Shown here: positions 8,860 through 17,716 of the stretch, one piece after another
How the letters are laid out: the number at the start of each line of letters is the position of its first letter
Position numbering within the stretch: the stretch's first letter is position 1
Assembly: GCF_000231385.2 (NCBI RefSeq)
Contig: NC_018515.1
Span: 1,880,501-1,944,500, forward strand
Direction: 5' to 3'
From: Desulfosporosinus meridiei DSM 13257
GTDB taxonomy: Bacteria > Bacillota > Desulfitobacteriia > Desulfitobacteriales > Desulfitobacteriaceae
DNA: 64,000 bases
Translations under genes and position numbers: made by a program
Notes under the pieces: model-generated
What the model was told of the DNA's origin: nothing
Seen by the model: only the letters and a program-made list of their open reading frames with translations
Databases searched by the model: none

Positions 8860-9976
8860 GAGAGATAACAGAAGGAATGATTATACAAAATTAAAAAGAA
8901 AAGTATTTTTTCAAATGCTTCTGATTACAGTTGCCGCCGCTGTGACTGTTTCTCTATTGCGCTATATCCTGCGTGGACAGATCGGAAATCGTATCGTTCG
9001 ATTTTTAATCAACACTTTTAATTTTGATAATTCGGAGGCACAGACAATCTATCAGTTGGTGATACGTAACAATATGGGCATGATCCTTTTTGTTGTAATC
9101 CTAGTATTTTTAGTTATATTTTTTCGATTTTTTATTTCTTGGTTCACAAAATATTTTGATGAAATCAGCGCTGGAATGAATAAACTTGCTGAGGAGTCAA
9201 ATGATGAAATTACTTTATCATCGGAATTGGATTTCATGGAAAATAAGCTTAATCAGCTGAAAAACAACTTGGAAAAACAAAAGAAAGCTGCTCTTGATGC
9301 CGAACAGCGCAAAAATGATTTAGTAGTTTATTTAGCTCACGATATAAAGACACCTCTGACCTCCGTTATAGGATACTTAAGTCTTCTGGATGAAGCTCCT
9401 GATATGCCTCCTGAACAGAAGGCAAAATATGTCGGTATTACCTTGGAAAAAGCTTATCGATTAGAGCAGCTTATTAATGAGTTTTTCGAGATCACAAGAT
9501 TTAATCTTCAAGCTATTGTTTTGAATAAAGAAAAAATCAATTTACTGTTCATGCTTCAGCAGATGACCGATGAATTCTATCCAATGCTCACGCCACAGGA
9601 TAAGCAGGTGTCCATCAATGTGCCTGAGGGCTTCACTCTGTGGGGAGATGCAGACAAACTGGCTCGTGTGTTCAATAACATTCTGAAAAATGCCATAGCC
9701 TATAGCTATGAAAACAAGGTCATTGACATTTCTGCTAAACAGCAGGACAAAAATATGGTTATAACATTTACGAATCAGGGAAATCCAATCCCGCGGGAAA
9801 AGCTGGAAACTATTTTTGAAAAGTTTTACCGATTAGATTCTGCACGTTCCACAAACACCGGTGGAGCAGGACTGGGTTTGGCAATCGCTCAAGAAATTGT
9901 TAAGGCTCACGAGGGTACAATCTCAGTGGAAAGTAGTTTGAAAAATACAATATTTACGGTAAAGCTTCCGTTATAA
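8837..9976 (+). CDS. VanS-like sensor histidine kinase
   Basis: About 379 residues from TTG 8837, the position matching the VanS start (LAIKLKSK). TTG 8849 is an alternative, and a longer frame reaches back to 8792 inside the regulator gene. Two membrane segments (about residues 22-40 and 78-98) bracket a short external loop. The H-box is 'YLAHDIKTPLTSVIGYLSLL', and N, F and G boxes follow ('NILKNAIAYS', 'FEKFYRLD', 'GGAGLGLAIA'). The block around the H-box resembles enterococcal VanS(A) closely from memory. A VanS kinase would sense glycopeptide or envelope stress and phosphorylate the VanR-like partner. Confidence 0.87.
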   Translation: MAIKLKSKRDNRRNDYTKLKRKVFFQMLLITVAAAVTVSLLRYILRGQIGNRIVRFLINTFNFDNSEAQTIYQLVIRNNMGMILFVVILVFLVIFFRFFISWFTKYFDEISAGMNKLAEESNDEITLSSELDFMENKLNQLKNNLEKQKKAALDAEQRKNDLVVYLAHDIKTPLTSVIGYLSLLDEAPDMPPEQKAKYVGITLEKAYRLEQLINEFFEITRFNLQAIVLNKEKINLLFMLQQMTDEFYPMLTPQDKQVSINVPEGFTLWGDADKLARVFNNILKNAIAYSYENKVIDISAKQQDKNMVITFTNQGNPIPREKLETIFEKFYRLDSARSTNTGGAGLGLAIAQEIVKAHEGTISVESSLKNTIFTVKLPL

Positions 9977-9999
9977 GAAAATCTTAAGAAGTTCATAAG
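9972..9999 (+). promoter_or_regulatory. VanR-type operator (three hexamers, 11-bp period) upstream of the carboxypeptidase gene
   Basis: TATAAG at 9972, CTTAAG at 9983 and CATAAG at 9994, again exactly 11 bp apart. The first hexamer overlaps the kinase stop codon region. A -10-like TTGAAT or GAATAAT lies 33-35 bp after the last hexamer. Confidence 0.7.
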
Positions 10000-10070
10000 G
10001 TGAAATTCTAACATAGCTCCTTGCTTTGTGGTTGAATAATATCAGCACAGAATAAGGAGCTGTTTTAATT

Positions 10071-11048
10071 ATGGTACGAAAAGTAAAAAACAAAAAGCCA
10101 GGAATAAGCCTATTTGTAACAATTCTGATGATAGGTGTTATTACTGCTTTTGTTTATCATTCCATTATTACTCTAGGAAACCAACAGACGTTTAAGGATG
10201 AATATGACAATAGAACAACATCGGTTCCTCCGGCTAAGATAGAATCCGCTTCCTCTGTTCCTATATCTCCCGATAAGCTGAACAGTCCTAATGCGATTCT
10301 GATTCGGTTAAAAGATCATACCATCCTGATGCAAAAAAACAGCGCAGAAAAAATCTATCCAGCTTCTTTGACTAAGATTATGACAGCTATTGTTGCGATA
10401 GAAAATTTACCTGACCTGAAGGAGAAAATCGTACTTACCAATTCTACGTTTCAGGGACTGTACGAAGCAGATGCCTCAATGGCCGGTTTCCAGCCGGGTG
10501 AGCAGGTCAGGGCAATCGATTTGTTATACGGAGTAATGCTGCCGAGCGGAGCGGAGTGCTGTGGCGGACTTGCTGATCAGATTGCAGGATCAGAGCAGAA
10601 TTTCGTAAAATTAATGAATCAAAAGGCGGCAGGTCTGGGCATGAAAAATACGCATTTTGAAAATTCGACTGGACTTCATAATGCAAACCACTATACAACA
10701 GCCAAAGATCTGGCTATTCTTCTAAGCTATGCTTTGCAAAATAATACTTTCCGAGAGATTTTTAGTTCATCCCGTCATTCCACACAACCTAGTAATAAGC
10801 ACCCTGGAGGGATAACCTTTTACAGTACCATGTTCGAAGACCTCAACAATCAAAATATTATTGGTGGGGAAATCTTAGGAGGGAAAACTGGATATACCGA
10901 TGAGGCCGGTCTATGTCTTGCGAGTCTAGCCAGAGTGGGTAAGCAAGAATATATTCTGATTTCAGCTGGTGCAAAAGGAGATCATCAGTCGGAACAGTAT
11001 AATATTACCGATGCATTAGCTGTATACAATGGTATTGGAAAACGATAA
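10071..11048 (+). CDS. Serine D-Ala-D-Ala carboxypeptidase (peptidase S11, VanY-D-like)
   Basis: 325 residues, ATG 10071 with AAGGAG about 10 nt upstream. An N-terminal membrane anchor (about residues 12-32) precedes the S11 penicillin-binding fold. The SxxK motif is in 'PASLTKIMTA', the SxN-equivalent in 'PSGAECCGG', and the KTG box in 'GGKTGYTDEAG'. The enzyme would remove the terminal D-alanine from peptidoglycan precursors or stem peptides outside the cell. VanY of the VanD type is also of this serine class, unlike the zinc VanY of VanA. It sits after vanS-like under a VanR-type operator. A terminator follows. Confidence 0.87.
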   Translation: MVRKVKNKKPGISLFVTILMIGVITAFVYHSIITLGNQQTFKDEYDNRTTSVPPAKIESASSVPISPDKLNSPNAILIRLKDHTILMQKNSAEKIYPASLTKIMTAIVAIENLPDLKEKIVLTNSTFQGLYEADASMAGFQPGEQVRAIDLLYGVMLPSGAECCGGLADQIAGSEQNFVKLMNQKAAGLGMKNTHFENSTGLHNANHYTTAKDLAILLSYALQNNTFREIFSSSRHSTQPSNKHPGGITFYSTMFEDLNNQNIIGGEILGGKTGYTDEAGLCLASLARVGKQEYILISAGAKGDHQSEQYNITDALAVYNGIGKR

Positions 11049-11111
11049 GCTTTTTGTTTTTGGAAAAGAGGGATTGCCGCTTATGTAAATGCCATTGCCA
11101 TGGAAAACAAA

Positions 11112-11153
11112 AAAACAAAGGCACCATGATAGTAAACATGATGCCTTTGTTTT
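11112..11153. terminator. Bidirectional intrinsic terminator
   Basis: AAACAAAGGCACCATG, an 8-nt loop, then CATGATGCCTTTGTTT, a 16-bp stem with one mismatch, A-rich on one side and T-rich on the other. It separates the plus-strand carboxypeptidase from the convergent CO dehydrogenase operon. Confidence 0.85.
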
Positions 11154-11185
11154 CGTGTTTTTGGAAAGTGATATCACAAGCAACT

Positions 11186-12439
11186 TCACTTGATTATTCC
11201 AACCGCAAGAGTTCCAAGTTTACCCAAGGTCAAATTTCTTTGAGGTTGAGTTAATGGACGGCCTGCTTTAATCAAGCTCGTCAAAACGCCGCATTGGGAT
11301 ATGTCCCCAACCAGGATAAATCCCTTTAACAGGTCCTCTTGCCAAATTAGTTTGCGATAGTTGGGCTTGTCTCCTACTATTTTCAGGTTTTCCTCTTCAG
11401 TCCAATTATCCGGCTTTTGGCTGTCAGAGAGCTTTGTAATTCCAACAGATACAGCTGAAAGACCAAAGAAATCGACAGAGTTCAGACCAAGAGACCCTGG
11501 GTAAACCTCTTCTTTCCCGCACATATTTGCCCCGGCGATTCTGCCTTGGGTCGCTGCATTGGGCCAAGTTGCATTCAATGTAAAGGTTTGTCGGACCAGG
11601 TCCCAAGTTTCTGCAAGATCCCCGGCAGCATAGATATTGGGAAGGTTGGTTTCTAATGAGGAATTTACCTGAAGTCCATACCCGATATTAAAGCCGAGAT
11701 CACCTAAGTCCTGGATGTTTGGACGAACGCCCTTGCCTACAATCACTAAATCAGCAGCAAGTTCTGTTTCGGGTGAAACCAGTACACCTTGGACATGGTC
11801 TTTTCCCAGGATAGACAAGGCCTCGGTTCCTAATAGAACTTTAAGTCCATTAATTCTCAAGTGCTCTTGAATTAAGCCAGCTGCTTTCGTATCAAGCATT
11901 TGGGAAAGGATCTGCCCTGAGGAGACCGCAACAGTGACGTCAAGTCCCCTTTTTCTTAAGGCATAAGCACTTTTTAAACTAACTAACCCACCGCCGATGA
12001 TGACAGCTCTTTGCACTCCTTGCTCTAAGAGCTTATTAATTGCCAAGGCATCATCCATAGTACGCAGGGTAAATACCTCTGGAAGCTTGGCCCCTGGAAT
12101 CGCGAGTTTTTTCGCAGAAGATCCCATGGCCAGCAAAAGTTTGTCATAATGCCACTCTTGTCCATCAGCACTGCGTACAATTTGCTGTTGGGGATCGATC
12201 CCGCTAACCTTTACTCCGTAAAGGATTGTTAGATTCAGCCGTTCGGCAAAATCAGGCGTTCGCAAGTAAAGTTGGGAAACGGGAATATCTCCTGTTAAGA
12301 AATACGTAGTCAGGCAACGTGAATAACTAGGTTCCTGTTCCGCCGTGAGGACGATGAGTTCTGACTGAGAGTCATGCTTGCGGATTTCTTCAGCCGCAAA
12401 CAACCCGGCCGCGCTATTGCCAACAACGATATATGTCAT
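11186..12439 (-). CDS. FAD-dependent NAD(P)H oxidoreductase of the CO dehydrogenase operon
   Basis: 417 residues from ATG 12439. Residues 1-30 form the FAD Rossmann motif (VVGNSAAGLFAAEEIRK), and the second dinucleotide motif is 'AVIIGGGLVSLKSAYALRK' near residue 145. 'NIYAAGDLAE' is the FAD-ribityl contact. This is the NADH oxidase/nitrite reductase-like class of pyridine nucleotide-disulfide oxidoreductases. It is the last gene after cooF and cooS with a 15-bp gap. In this gene order the protein is thought to pass CO-derived electrons from CooF to NAD(P)+. Confidence 0.9.
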   Translation of the reverse strand: MTYIVVGNSAAGLFAAEEIRKHDSQSELIVLTAEQEPSYSRCLTTYFLTGDIPVSQLYLRTPDFAERLNLTILYGVKVSGIDPQQQIVRSADGQEWHYDKLLLAMGSSAKKLAIPGAKLPEVFTLRTMDDALAINKLLEQGVQRAVIIGGGLVSLKSAYALRKRGLDVTVAVSSGQILSQMLDTKAAGLIQEHLRINGLKVLLGTEALSILGKDHVQGVLVSPETELAADLVIVGKGVRPNIQDLGDLGFNIGYGLQVNSSLETNLPNIYAAGDLAETWDLVRQTFTLNATWPNAATQGRIAGANMCGKEEVYPGSLGLNSVDFFGLSAVSVGITKLSDSQKPDNWTEEENLKIVGDKPNYRKLIWQEDLLKGFILVGDISQCGVLTSLIKAGRPLTQPQRNLTLGKLGTLAVGIIK

Positions 12440-12454
12440 AAGTTTTCCCTTCCC

Positions 12455-14362
12455 TTAACACGGAAGTCCGAGCTTTTGGCGTTTAGAACGGATATCCTCC
12501 AGAAGTCCTTGAGCGGCTTTTAAGGGATCTGTTTCAACGTAGAATTTTCCCCCGATCACGTCACTGAGGCCGTTGGTAAGTAATTCAGTCACTGCTTTGC
12601 TCCCTAATACGGGTGGAACTACGCCAAGGTGCGTTGTTAGTCCCATAGTTACAGCCCAGGTTCCGATACTCAAGGCTTTTTCATGCTGAGGTTCGGGAGC
12701 ACTGGCTGCCACAGGAAGGGAGGCGGAATCTACATTCAGATAGCCGGCCAGAGCTGTTACTAAATCTCCAATTCTTGAATTATCCACACAACTTCCCATG
12801 TGTAAGACAGGGGGGAGGGGAGTACCTAAACCGGCAGCTTGACCGATTGCAGTTAAAACGGCTTTCAGACCTTCTCCAGCGTAAGTTTCAGTCCCTTCAG
12901 AATTCATGAAACCAGCCTTGGCCAGGGCATGAGCTGAACATCCTGTAGCCACCACTAATACATTATTTCTCACAAGCTCTTTTACTAATTCTACATGAAC
13001 GATATCCTGAGTTGCTTTGACATTGTTGCACCCAACGGTAGCTACGACTCCGAAAATATTGCCATTAACAATATTGTCAACCAAAGGTTTAAGGGGTTGG
13101 TTAGGATTCACAGCCGAGAGGGCACTGACAATTGCTTCTACACTAAATCCAGCTACGATTTTCTGTTTGTAATTAGGTATGTGTATCTTCTTACTGTTCC
13201 TGCGACCATAGGCAGTGATGGCTTTGCGAACAATTACCTGAGCCGTATCATCAGCACCTTCTAAAGTAAAGGGAACATGAGTGGCTCCAGGTATTTTGAC
13301 AATGGGCATGGTTGTGATAAGCTCTGTATGATAACAAGAGGCTACTTTTGCTAAGGAAGGCATAATACACTGTACATCAACGACCATTGCGTCAATTGCA
13401 CCCGTTATTATGGCCAGTTCTTGAGCTAAATAGTTAGCAGCGAGAGGGATCCTGTTGCGCATTAAGACTTCATTGCCTGAACAGCATACCCCTGAGACTT
13501 GAATACCTTTCGCTCCGGCAAGGATTGCTTCTTCTTGTAGTTTTCCAGCCCAAAAGACGATTTTTTCCGAAAGCAAGGGGACATGGCCATGGACGATGAG
13601 ATTGACGCAGTCTTCCTTGAGAACCCCTAAATTGGCTTCTGTCACGACAGGAGTCGGTGTTCCGAATAGGATATCTTGCATATCTGTGGCCAGTTTTAGA
13701 CCGGAATAGCCGTCCACCAACCCTTGTTTGGCGGTTGATAGGACAAGATTTACGGGGTCGGCATCCATACCCATGGTTGTTTGATGCATTGCTTCGCGAA
13801 TTTCCCGATCCGGATTGCGGGGAAGAATCCCTAAACTCTGCCAGACGGCAATTCTTTCTTTGGGTGCATTGACCATCAGCCATTGCACGGGTTTACTGCC
13901 ATGATTAGCTAAATCGGCATAAGCGGCTTCTACAACCTCCAAGGCTAGATCTGCTTTGTTTTTATCAGAGACCTCCAAACCTAATCCACGGGCAATTTGC
14001 TGCAATTTGGTCTCATCAGCTATGCTATAATTGATATTCCCCTTAGCCGCCAGCTCTAAAGCCTCAACGGCCTCATAGGCATGATCAACATGGGCTGCGG
14101 CTCCGCCGGCTACTTGTCTTAGTAAATTACGAGTTACGATGACATCGGCACTTGCTCCGCAGATACCCGCTTTCGGGCCATTGCCAAAGGGATCAATTCG
14201 ACAAGGTCCCTGAACACAATGCCGGCAGCAAACTCCTAAGCTGCCAAACCCGCATTGAGGTTGTTGAGCTTCATAGCGATCCCAAACGGTCTCTACTCCA
14301 TCTAAGGCGGCCTTAGGCAGCAATTCTAAGGCAGCAGGATCAATTGATTTTTGAGATTTCAT
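12455..14362 (-). CDS. cooS: Anaerobic carbon monoxide dehydrogenase catalytic subunit
   Basis: 635 residues from ATG 14362, the normal length of monofunctional Ni-Fe CODH. The N-terminal cysteines of the B and D clusters are visible in 'CGFGSLGVCCRHCVQGPC'. C-cluster ligands follow in 'QVSGVCCSGNE', 'VVATVGCNN', 'VVATGCSAHALAKAG' and 'HMGSCVDNSR'. The enzyme oxidises CO with water to CO2, releasing two electrons to the ferredoxin CooF. No acetyl-CoA synthase gene is nearby, so this copy is for CO oxidation or detoxification rather than carbon fixation. No CooC maturation gene is seen in the window. Confidence 0.97.
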   Translation of the reverse strand: MKSQKSIDPAALELLPKAALDGVETVWDRYEAQQPQCGFGSLGVCCRHCVQGPCRIDPFGNGPKAGICGASADVIVTRNLLRQVAGGAAAHVDHAYEAVEALELAAKGNINYSIADETKLQQIARGLGLEVSDKNKADLALEVVEAAYADLANHGSKPVQWLMVNAPKERIAVWQSLGILPRNPDREIREAMHQTTMGMDADPVNLVLSTAKQGLVDGYSGLKLATDMQDILFGTPTPVVTEANLGVLKEDCVNLIVHGHVPLLSEKIVFWAGKLQEEAILAGAKGIQVSGVCCSGNEVLMRNRIPLAANYLAQELAIITGAIDAMVVDVQCIMPSLAKVASCYHTELITTMPIVKIPGATHVPFTLEGADDTAQVIVRKAITAYGRRNSKKIHIPNYKQKIVAGFSVEAIVSALSAVNPNQPLKPLVDNIVNGNIFGVVATVGCNNVKATQDIVHVELVKELVRNNVLVVATGCSAHALAKAGFMNSEGTETYAGEGLKAVLTAIGQAAGLGTPLPPVLHMGSCVDNSRIGDLVTALAGYLNVDSASLPVAASAPEPQHEKALSIGTWAVTMGLTTHLGVVPPVLGSKAVTELLTNGLSDVIGGKFYVETDPLKAAQGLLEDIRSKRQKLGLPC

Positions 14363-14365
14363 TGA

Positions 14366-14860
14366 TTAATTGACTCCCTTCATTTGGTCTAAGAAGGTTT
14401 TACGTCCCCTCTGGGCAAACGTTTCAACCTCCACAAATTCCAAAGCCTTGGTTGGACAGGCTGAGACACAAGCCGGATCGTAATATAATTCCCGGCAGCG
14501 GTCGCACTTGGTGACTCTACGGGTAGCAGTAATTTCGGTAATAGCTCCAAAGGGGCAGACCATTACACACATCATGCACCCTACACACCGTTGGTCATCG
14601 ACTTGAATTAATCCGGTTGTTAAATCAAACTGCATAGCCCCGCTCATACAGGCGTCAACACAAGGAGCATCGATACACTGCCGACATTGCAATGGGAGAT
14701 TTATTTCTCCATTGCACTCTACGAAGATTCTCTTTTGTGGGGGGGGAAGCTCACTAATTGCCTGGAACAAGGTCTTACTGGCGGAGTGGGCAACGGCACA
14801 AGCTAGTTCACAGCTTTTGCAACCGAGGCAATGTTCACTTTTGGCCAGAATCTGTCTCAC
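14366..14860 (-). CDS. cooF: CooF-like polyferredoxin
   Basis: 164 residues from ATG 14860 with GGAGGG upstream. It has four [4Fe-4S] motifs: 'CLGCKSCELAC' near the N-terminus, 'CRQCIDAPCVDAC', 'CVGCMMCVMVC' and 'CDRCRELYYDPACVSAC'. This matches the CooF/HycB-type electron carrier that accepts electrons from CooS. The stop is 3 bp from the cooS start, so the two are translationally linked. The operon promoter must lie in 14861-15000. Confidence 0.95.
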   Translation of the reverse strand: MRQILAKSEHCLGCKSCELACAVAHSASKTLFQAISELPPPQKRIFVECNGEINLPLQCRQCIDAPCVDACMSGAMQFDLTTGLIQVDDQRCVGCMMCVMVCPFGAITEITATRRVTKCDRCRELYYDPACVSACPTKALEFVEVETFAQRGRKTFLDQMKGVN

Positions 14861-15007
14861 ATTTTATCCCTCCTTAATGCTATTTTTTAAATCCCTAAGA
14901 TTTAGACATATGGTTTTAACCCTTATATTTTATCAGGTTATTCATTCATTTTATGTCGTTTTTTGGTAATACCGGTATTAGGTAATTAGGAGTGATGCAA
15001 AATTTAA

Positions 15008-15048
15008 ACCACCGAGATCAAGCTTAAATTGATTCGGTGGTGTTATTT
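15008..15048 (+). terminator. Hairpin with T-rich tail upstream of cooF
   Basis: ACCACCGAGATCAA pairs with TTGATTCGGTGGT (one bulge), followed by GTTATTTT on the plus strand. No plus-strand gene feeds it, so it may end a small unannotated RNA or reduce read-through. It also lies about 150 bp upstream of cooF on the other strand. Confidence 0.5.
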
Positions 15049-15065
15049 TGCATGTTTTCAACTAA

Positions 15066-15180
15066 CTATTGAGTTTTTGCCATAGATAGGAGTTCTTCTC
15101 CGACATGTTTTAGGGATGCGATTCCTTCGGCAATTGCCATGTTCGCCGGCTCTGGCAGTATTAAAAAATTCCTTCTTATT
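15066..15180 (-). pseudogene. C-terminal remnant of an unidentified gene
   Basis: A minus-strand frame reads ILPEPANMAIAEG.. to ..EELLSMAKTQ and stops with TAG at 15068. There is no start or ribosome site, and the upstream side dissolves into stops. It looks like the last 30-odd residues of a lost protein. The remainder of 15181-15524 shows no gene. Confidence 0.35.
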
Positions 15181-15524
15181 ATATAGGGCAAACCTTTCAC
15201 AAGAAAACTGTGAAACTTGAATACAATAAAATCTTACCCGAAAATTCCGAACAGCCCCACATAGCCGTAGATGAAACTTCCATTAATACACTTATTGCTT
15301 TATCTTTTTCCGGGTGGGCAACGGGGAGGCTCATTTTTGGACATGGGAAGACAATTTAAAGGAAGCGGACATACCCAGAATTAGATTCTAGCTATAGTTT
15401 TACCCGTAAGAACCGGTCTTGTACAAATCCCGGAAAACGGCGCGCCTCACTTTGGCAATCAATGATGGAAGATTCGAAGAGATTTTGTACAAACTAAGAA
15501 AAGATTGATGAGGGGGGTTAATAG

Positions 15525-16604
15525 TTGAGAAAACTTCCATGGTTCATTGCTGTTCTGGTTATCTTAGTAATACTCACATCCTGTACGACAGAAAAATCCG
15601 TAAAAGAACTTAAACTTGATAAACATAGCTTTAGTTTGGAAGTAGGCATGAGTAATACTTTAAACCTTTTAATAAGTCCTGAGAACGCGAAGAAACCTGA
15701 AATTGAGTGGTTAACAAGTGACGAAAAAATAGCATCTGTTGATGAGACAGGGCTTGTGAAAGCAAATTCAATTGGAAAGGCTATAATTACAGCTAAAACA
15801 AAGAACGGGAAATTATCTGTATCTAGTGACATAATAGTCACTCCTAAGTCTGTTAAAGGTATATCTTTGAACAAAGACTCAGTTACCATTGACATCGGTT
15901 CTAATGAAAAAATTGAAATATCTATTGAGCCAGTCGATGCTGGAAATCAAAAGGTTGTCTGGGAGTCGAGTAATACAAAATTTGCTACCATAGATGAAAA
16001 TGGAACTATTAAGGGGGTGGCAGCTGGTACTACTGATATAATAGTGAGAACCGAGGATGGAAGTTTTACTGATAAGTGCTCGGTGACAATTAAGAAAAAG
16101 GTAGAAGCCTCTGCGGGTTCAAACACAAATAAAAGCAACTCTACAAATTCGAATGTTAACTCTATCCCAGAAAAGATTTTTAAGGTTACACTACTTTCTC
16201 CTAAAGCAAGCAGTATCGTTAAGCTTGAACCACTTGTTATCAGTTGGAAGGTGGAAAAAAATCCAAATGATGTTGATTTATACTCTATTGCAATTTTTGA
16301 TATGATACCTTGGGTCCCAGGCTATACAGGCGCAAATGAACCGTCAGGCCCTTATAAGAGGGACCTGCATGGAAAAGTTAATCCTATTTCTCCAAGACCA
16401 AATGAAGCAAATGGCATTTCAAGTTGGACTGTTCCAGTCTCCATTGGTAATTTTGGCTTAAAAAAGGGTCATAAATATAAATTGCAAATTAATGCACATT
16501 TACTACCTCCTAAGGATTATGTGCCAAGCGGCCCTTATAAGTACCAACAATTCTTAACTACGGAGTTTACCGTTGAGGGTGTATTAGACTATCCTACCGA
16601 ATAA
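15525..16604 (+). CDS. Surface lipoprotein with two bacterial Ig-like (BIG2) domains
   Basis: 359 residues from TTG 15525 with GAGGGGGG about 9 nt upstream. The signal sequence ends in a lipobox, LTSC (Cys near residue 20). Two BIG2 repeats follow: residues about 27-105 and 108-190, each with 'V..I....N..T' strands and the 'GTTDIIVRT' or 'IGKAIITAKT' closing motif. A Ser/Asn/Thr linker follows, then a C-terminal domain of about 130 residues beginning 'VTLLSPKASS' that I do not recognise. BIG2 domains usually mediate adhesion or are structural spacers on the cell surface. Confidence 0.82.
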   Translation: MRKLPWFIAVLVILVILTSCTTEKSVKELKLDKHSFSLEVGMSNTLNLLISPENAKKPEIEWLTSDEKIASVDETGLVKANSIGKAIITAKTKNGKLSVSSDIIVTPKSVKGISLNKDSVTIDIGSNEKIEISIEPVDAGNQKVVWESSNTKFATIDENGTIKGVAAGTTDIIVRTEDGSFTDKCSVTIKKKVEASAGSNTNKSNSTNSNVNSIPEKIFKVTLLSPKASSIVKLEPLVISWKVEKNPNDVDLYSIAIFDMIPWVPGYTGANEPSGPYKRDLHGKVNPISPRPNEANGISSWTVPVSIGNFGLKKGHKYKLQINAHLLPPKDYVPSGPYKYQQFLTTEFTVEGVLDYPTE

Positions 16605-16696
16605 TTAGTGCTTTAGCCCTGGTCACCGAAGTTGGGGGATTGATGCCCCATGGAACAGAAGGGTATGTAGAAATCCAGTAAAGGGAGGAAAATATT

Positions 16697-16810
16697 TTGG
16701 AAGACCCTATAAGTCACGGCAAAAAGAGCTTTTGCTCAGATAGCAAGAAGATTATTTCCAAATATACGTTGAAACAAAAACAAATGTTTGGTACCATTTG
16801 GTATGCTTAA
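16697..16810 (+). CDS. Possible 37-residue basic peptide
   Basis: TTG 16697 follows AAAGGGAGG by 7 nt, and the frame stops at TAA 16808-16810. It begins with 'LEDPISHGKKSF' and is Lys-rich. It sits 26 bp before ywbE and may be a leader or small protein. The only support is the ribosome site. Confidence 0.3.
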   Translation: MEDPISHGKKSFCSDSKKIISKYTLKQKQMFGTIWYA

Positions 16811-16835
16811 ATCATAGAAGGGGGGATTAATAAGA

Positions 16836-17036
16836 TTGGATGGCCAAGTAAGAAGTAATATTCATTCTGGAATCACAGTAAATATTGTTTTAAAAGAAGA
16901 CCAAAGAACGGGAAAAAGGACGCGTGGTATTGTCAAAGATATCCTAACAAACTCCCAGAAACATCCGAGGGGAATTAAAGTAAGACTTGAGGATGGGCAA
17001 ATTGGAAGAGTTCAAGAAATTATAAAGAAAGTTTAA
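16836..17036 (+). CDS. ywbE: YwbE-family protein (DUF2196)
   Basis: 66 residues from TTG 16836 with GGGGGG 11 nt upstream. The sequence (G..V.IVLKEDQRTGK.T.G.V.DILT, then HP.GIKVRLEDGQIGRVQ) is the complete YwbE domain, a small beta-rich protein of unknown function widespread in Firmicutes. A terminator follows directly. Confidence 0.9.
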   Translation: MDGQVRSNIHSGITVNIVLKEDQRTGKRTRGIVKDILTNSQKHPRGIKVRLEDGQIGRVQEIIKKV

Positions 17037-17046
17037 AATCGTTAGG

Positions 17047-17076
17047 GCATCTGCTTAATGAAGGCAGATGCTTTTT
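17047..17076 (+). terminator. Intrinsic terminator after ywbE
   Basis: GCATCTGC, a 9-nt loop, then GCAGATGC followed by TTTTT. Confidence 0.9.
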
Positions 17077-17290
17077 AACGATCAATATTCGATACATGTA
17101 CTTTATTTGACAAAGGAAATATTTAAAACATAAATATAAAAGATGAGTCGCTCAGCTTATAATGTCTAATCGGCACGAAGAGGTAATGATTCATCTATGC
17201 AGAGAATTTCCTTTTTATTGCGAATGCTAATGAGAAAGCAGGGTCACATAATTTAGTGGGGACGGGCACTTCCTGTAATGCGAAGCTCAG

Positions 17291-17716
17291 TTATGCTTTT
17301 ATCTCTGATTTCCTGGTTACCTTTTCATTAAACTTAGCGGCATTAATGATGAATCTCTCATGAGTACCTTCAGAAATTTGGTCTACCCCATCATGGGCTT
17401 CTACATGAAACAGTAATTTTTTGCCCTCGATCTTTTCTAAACGTAGTTTAACTGTAACAGTAAAACCTGGCGGTGTAGCGGCAATGTGGCTTAATTTAAC
17501 ATCGGTGCCAACGGTTTGTTCGTTAGGCCAATCCAAATGAGGATTGATAGCTTTAATACATGCCCATTCAAATAAGCCCACCATAAATCCCGTTCCAAAA
17601 ACTTTAGGCATTGCTTGGAATTCTTCCGATTCAGGGTAAAGATAAGGAACAGTTTTGTCTTCTGGAACAGTAAACTTAAACTCATAAGACAAACCAGATT
17701 GTAAAGTGCTTTTCAT
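17291..17716 (-). CDS. Acyl-CoA thioesterase of the fluoroacetyl-CoA thioesterase (FlK) type
   Basis: 141 residues, ATG 17716 with GGAGGGG upstream. It has the hot-dog fold pattern: 'MPKVFGTGFMVGLFEWACI' for the central helix, 'TVGTDVKLSHIAATPPG' and a closing beta region. This matches small FlK-like thioesterases. It would hydrolyse a short acyl-CoA. About 310 bp upstream is a promoter with a palindromic operator shared with the acyl-CoA dehydrogenase cluster, so it probably serves that pathway, for instance by relieving accumulation of a reactive acyl-CoA (inference). Confidence 0.8.
   Translation of the reverse strand: MKSTLQSGLSYEFKFTVPEDKTVPYLYPESEEFQAMPKVFGTGFMVGLFEWACIKAINPHLDWPNEQTVGTDVKLSHIAATPPGFTVTVKLRLEKIEGKKLLFHVEAHDGVDQISEGTHERFIINAAKFNEKVTRKSEIKA

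Noticed and set aside
11054-11254. 66-residue plus-strand frame after the carboxypeptidase
   Set aside because: It is translated through the bidirectional terminator and overlaps the convergent oxidoreductase gene.
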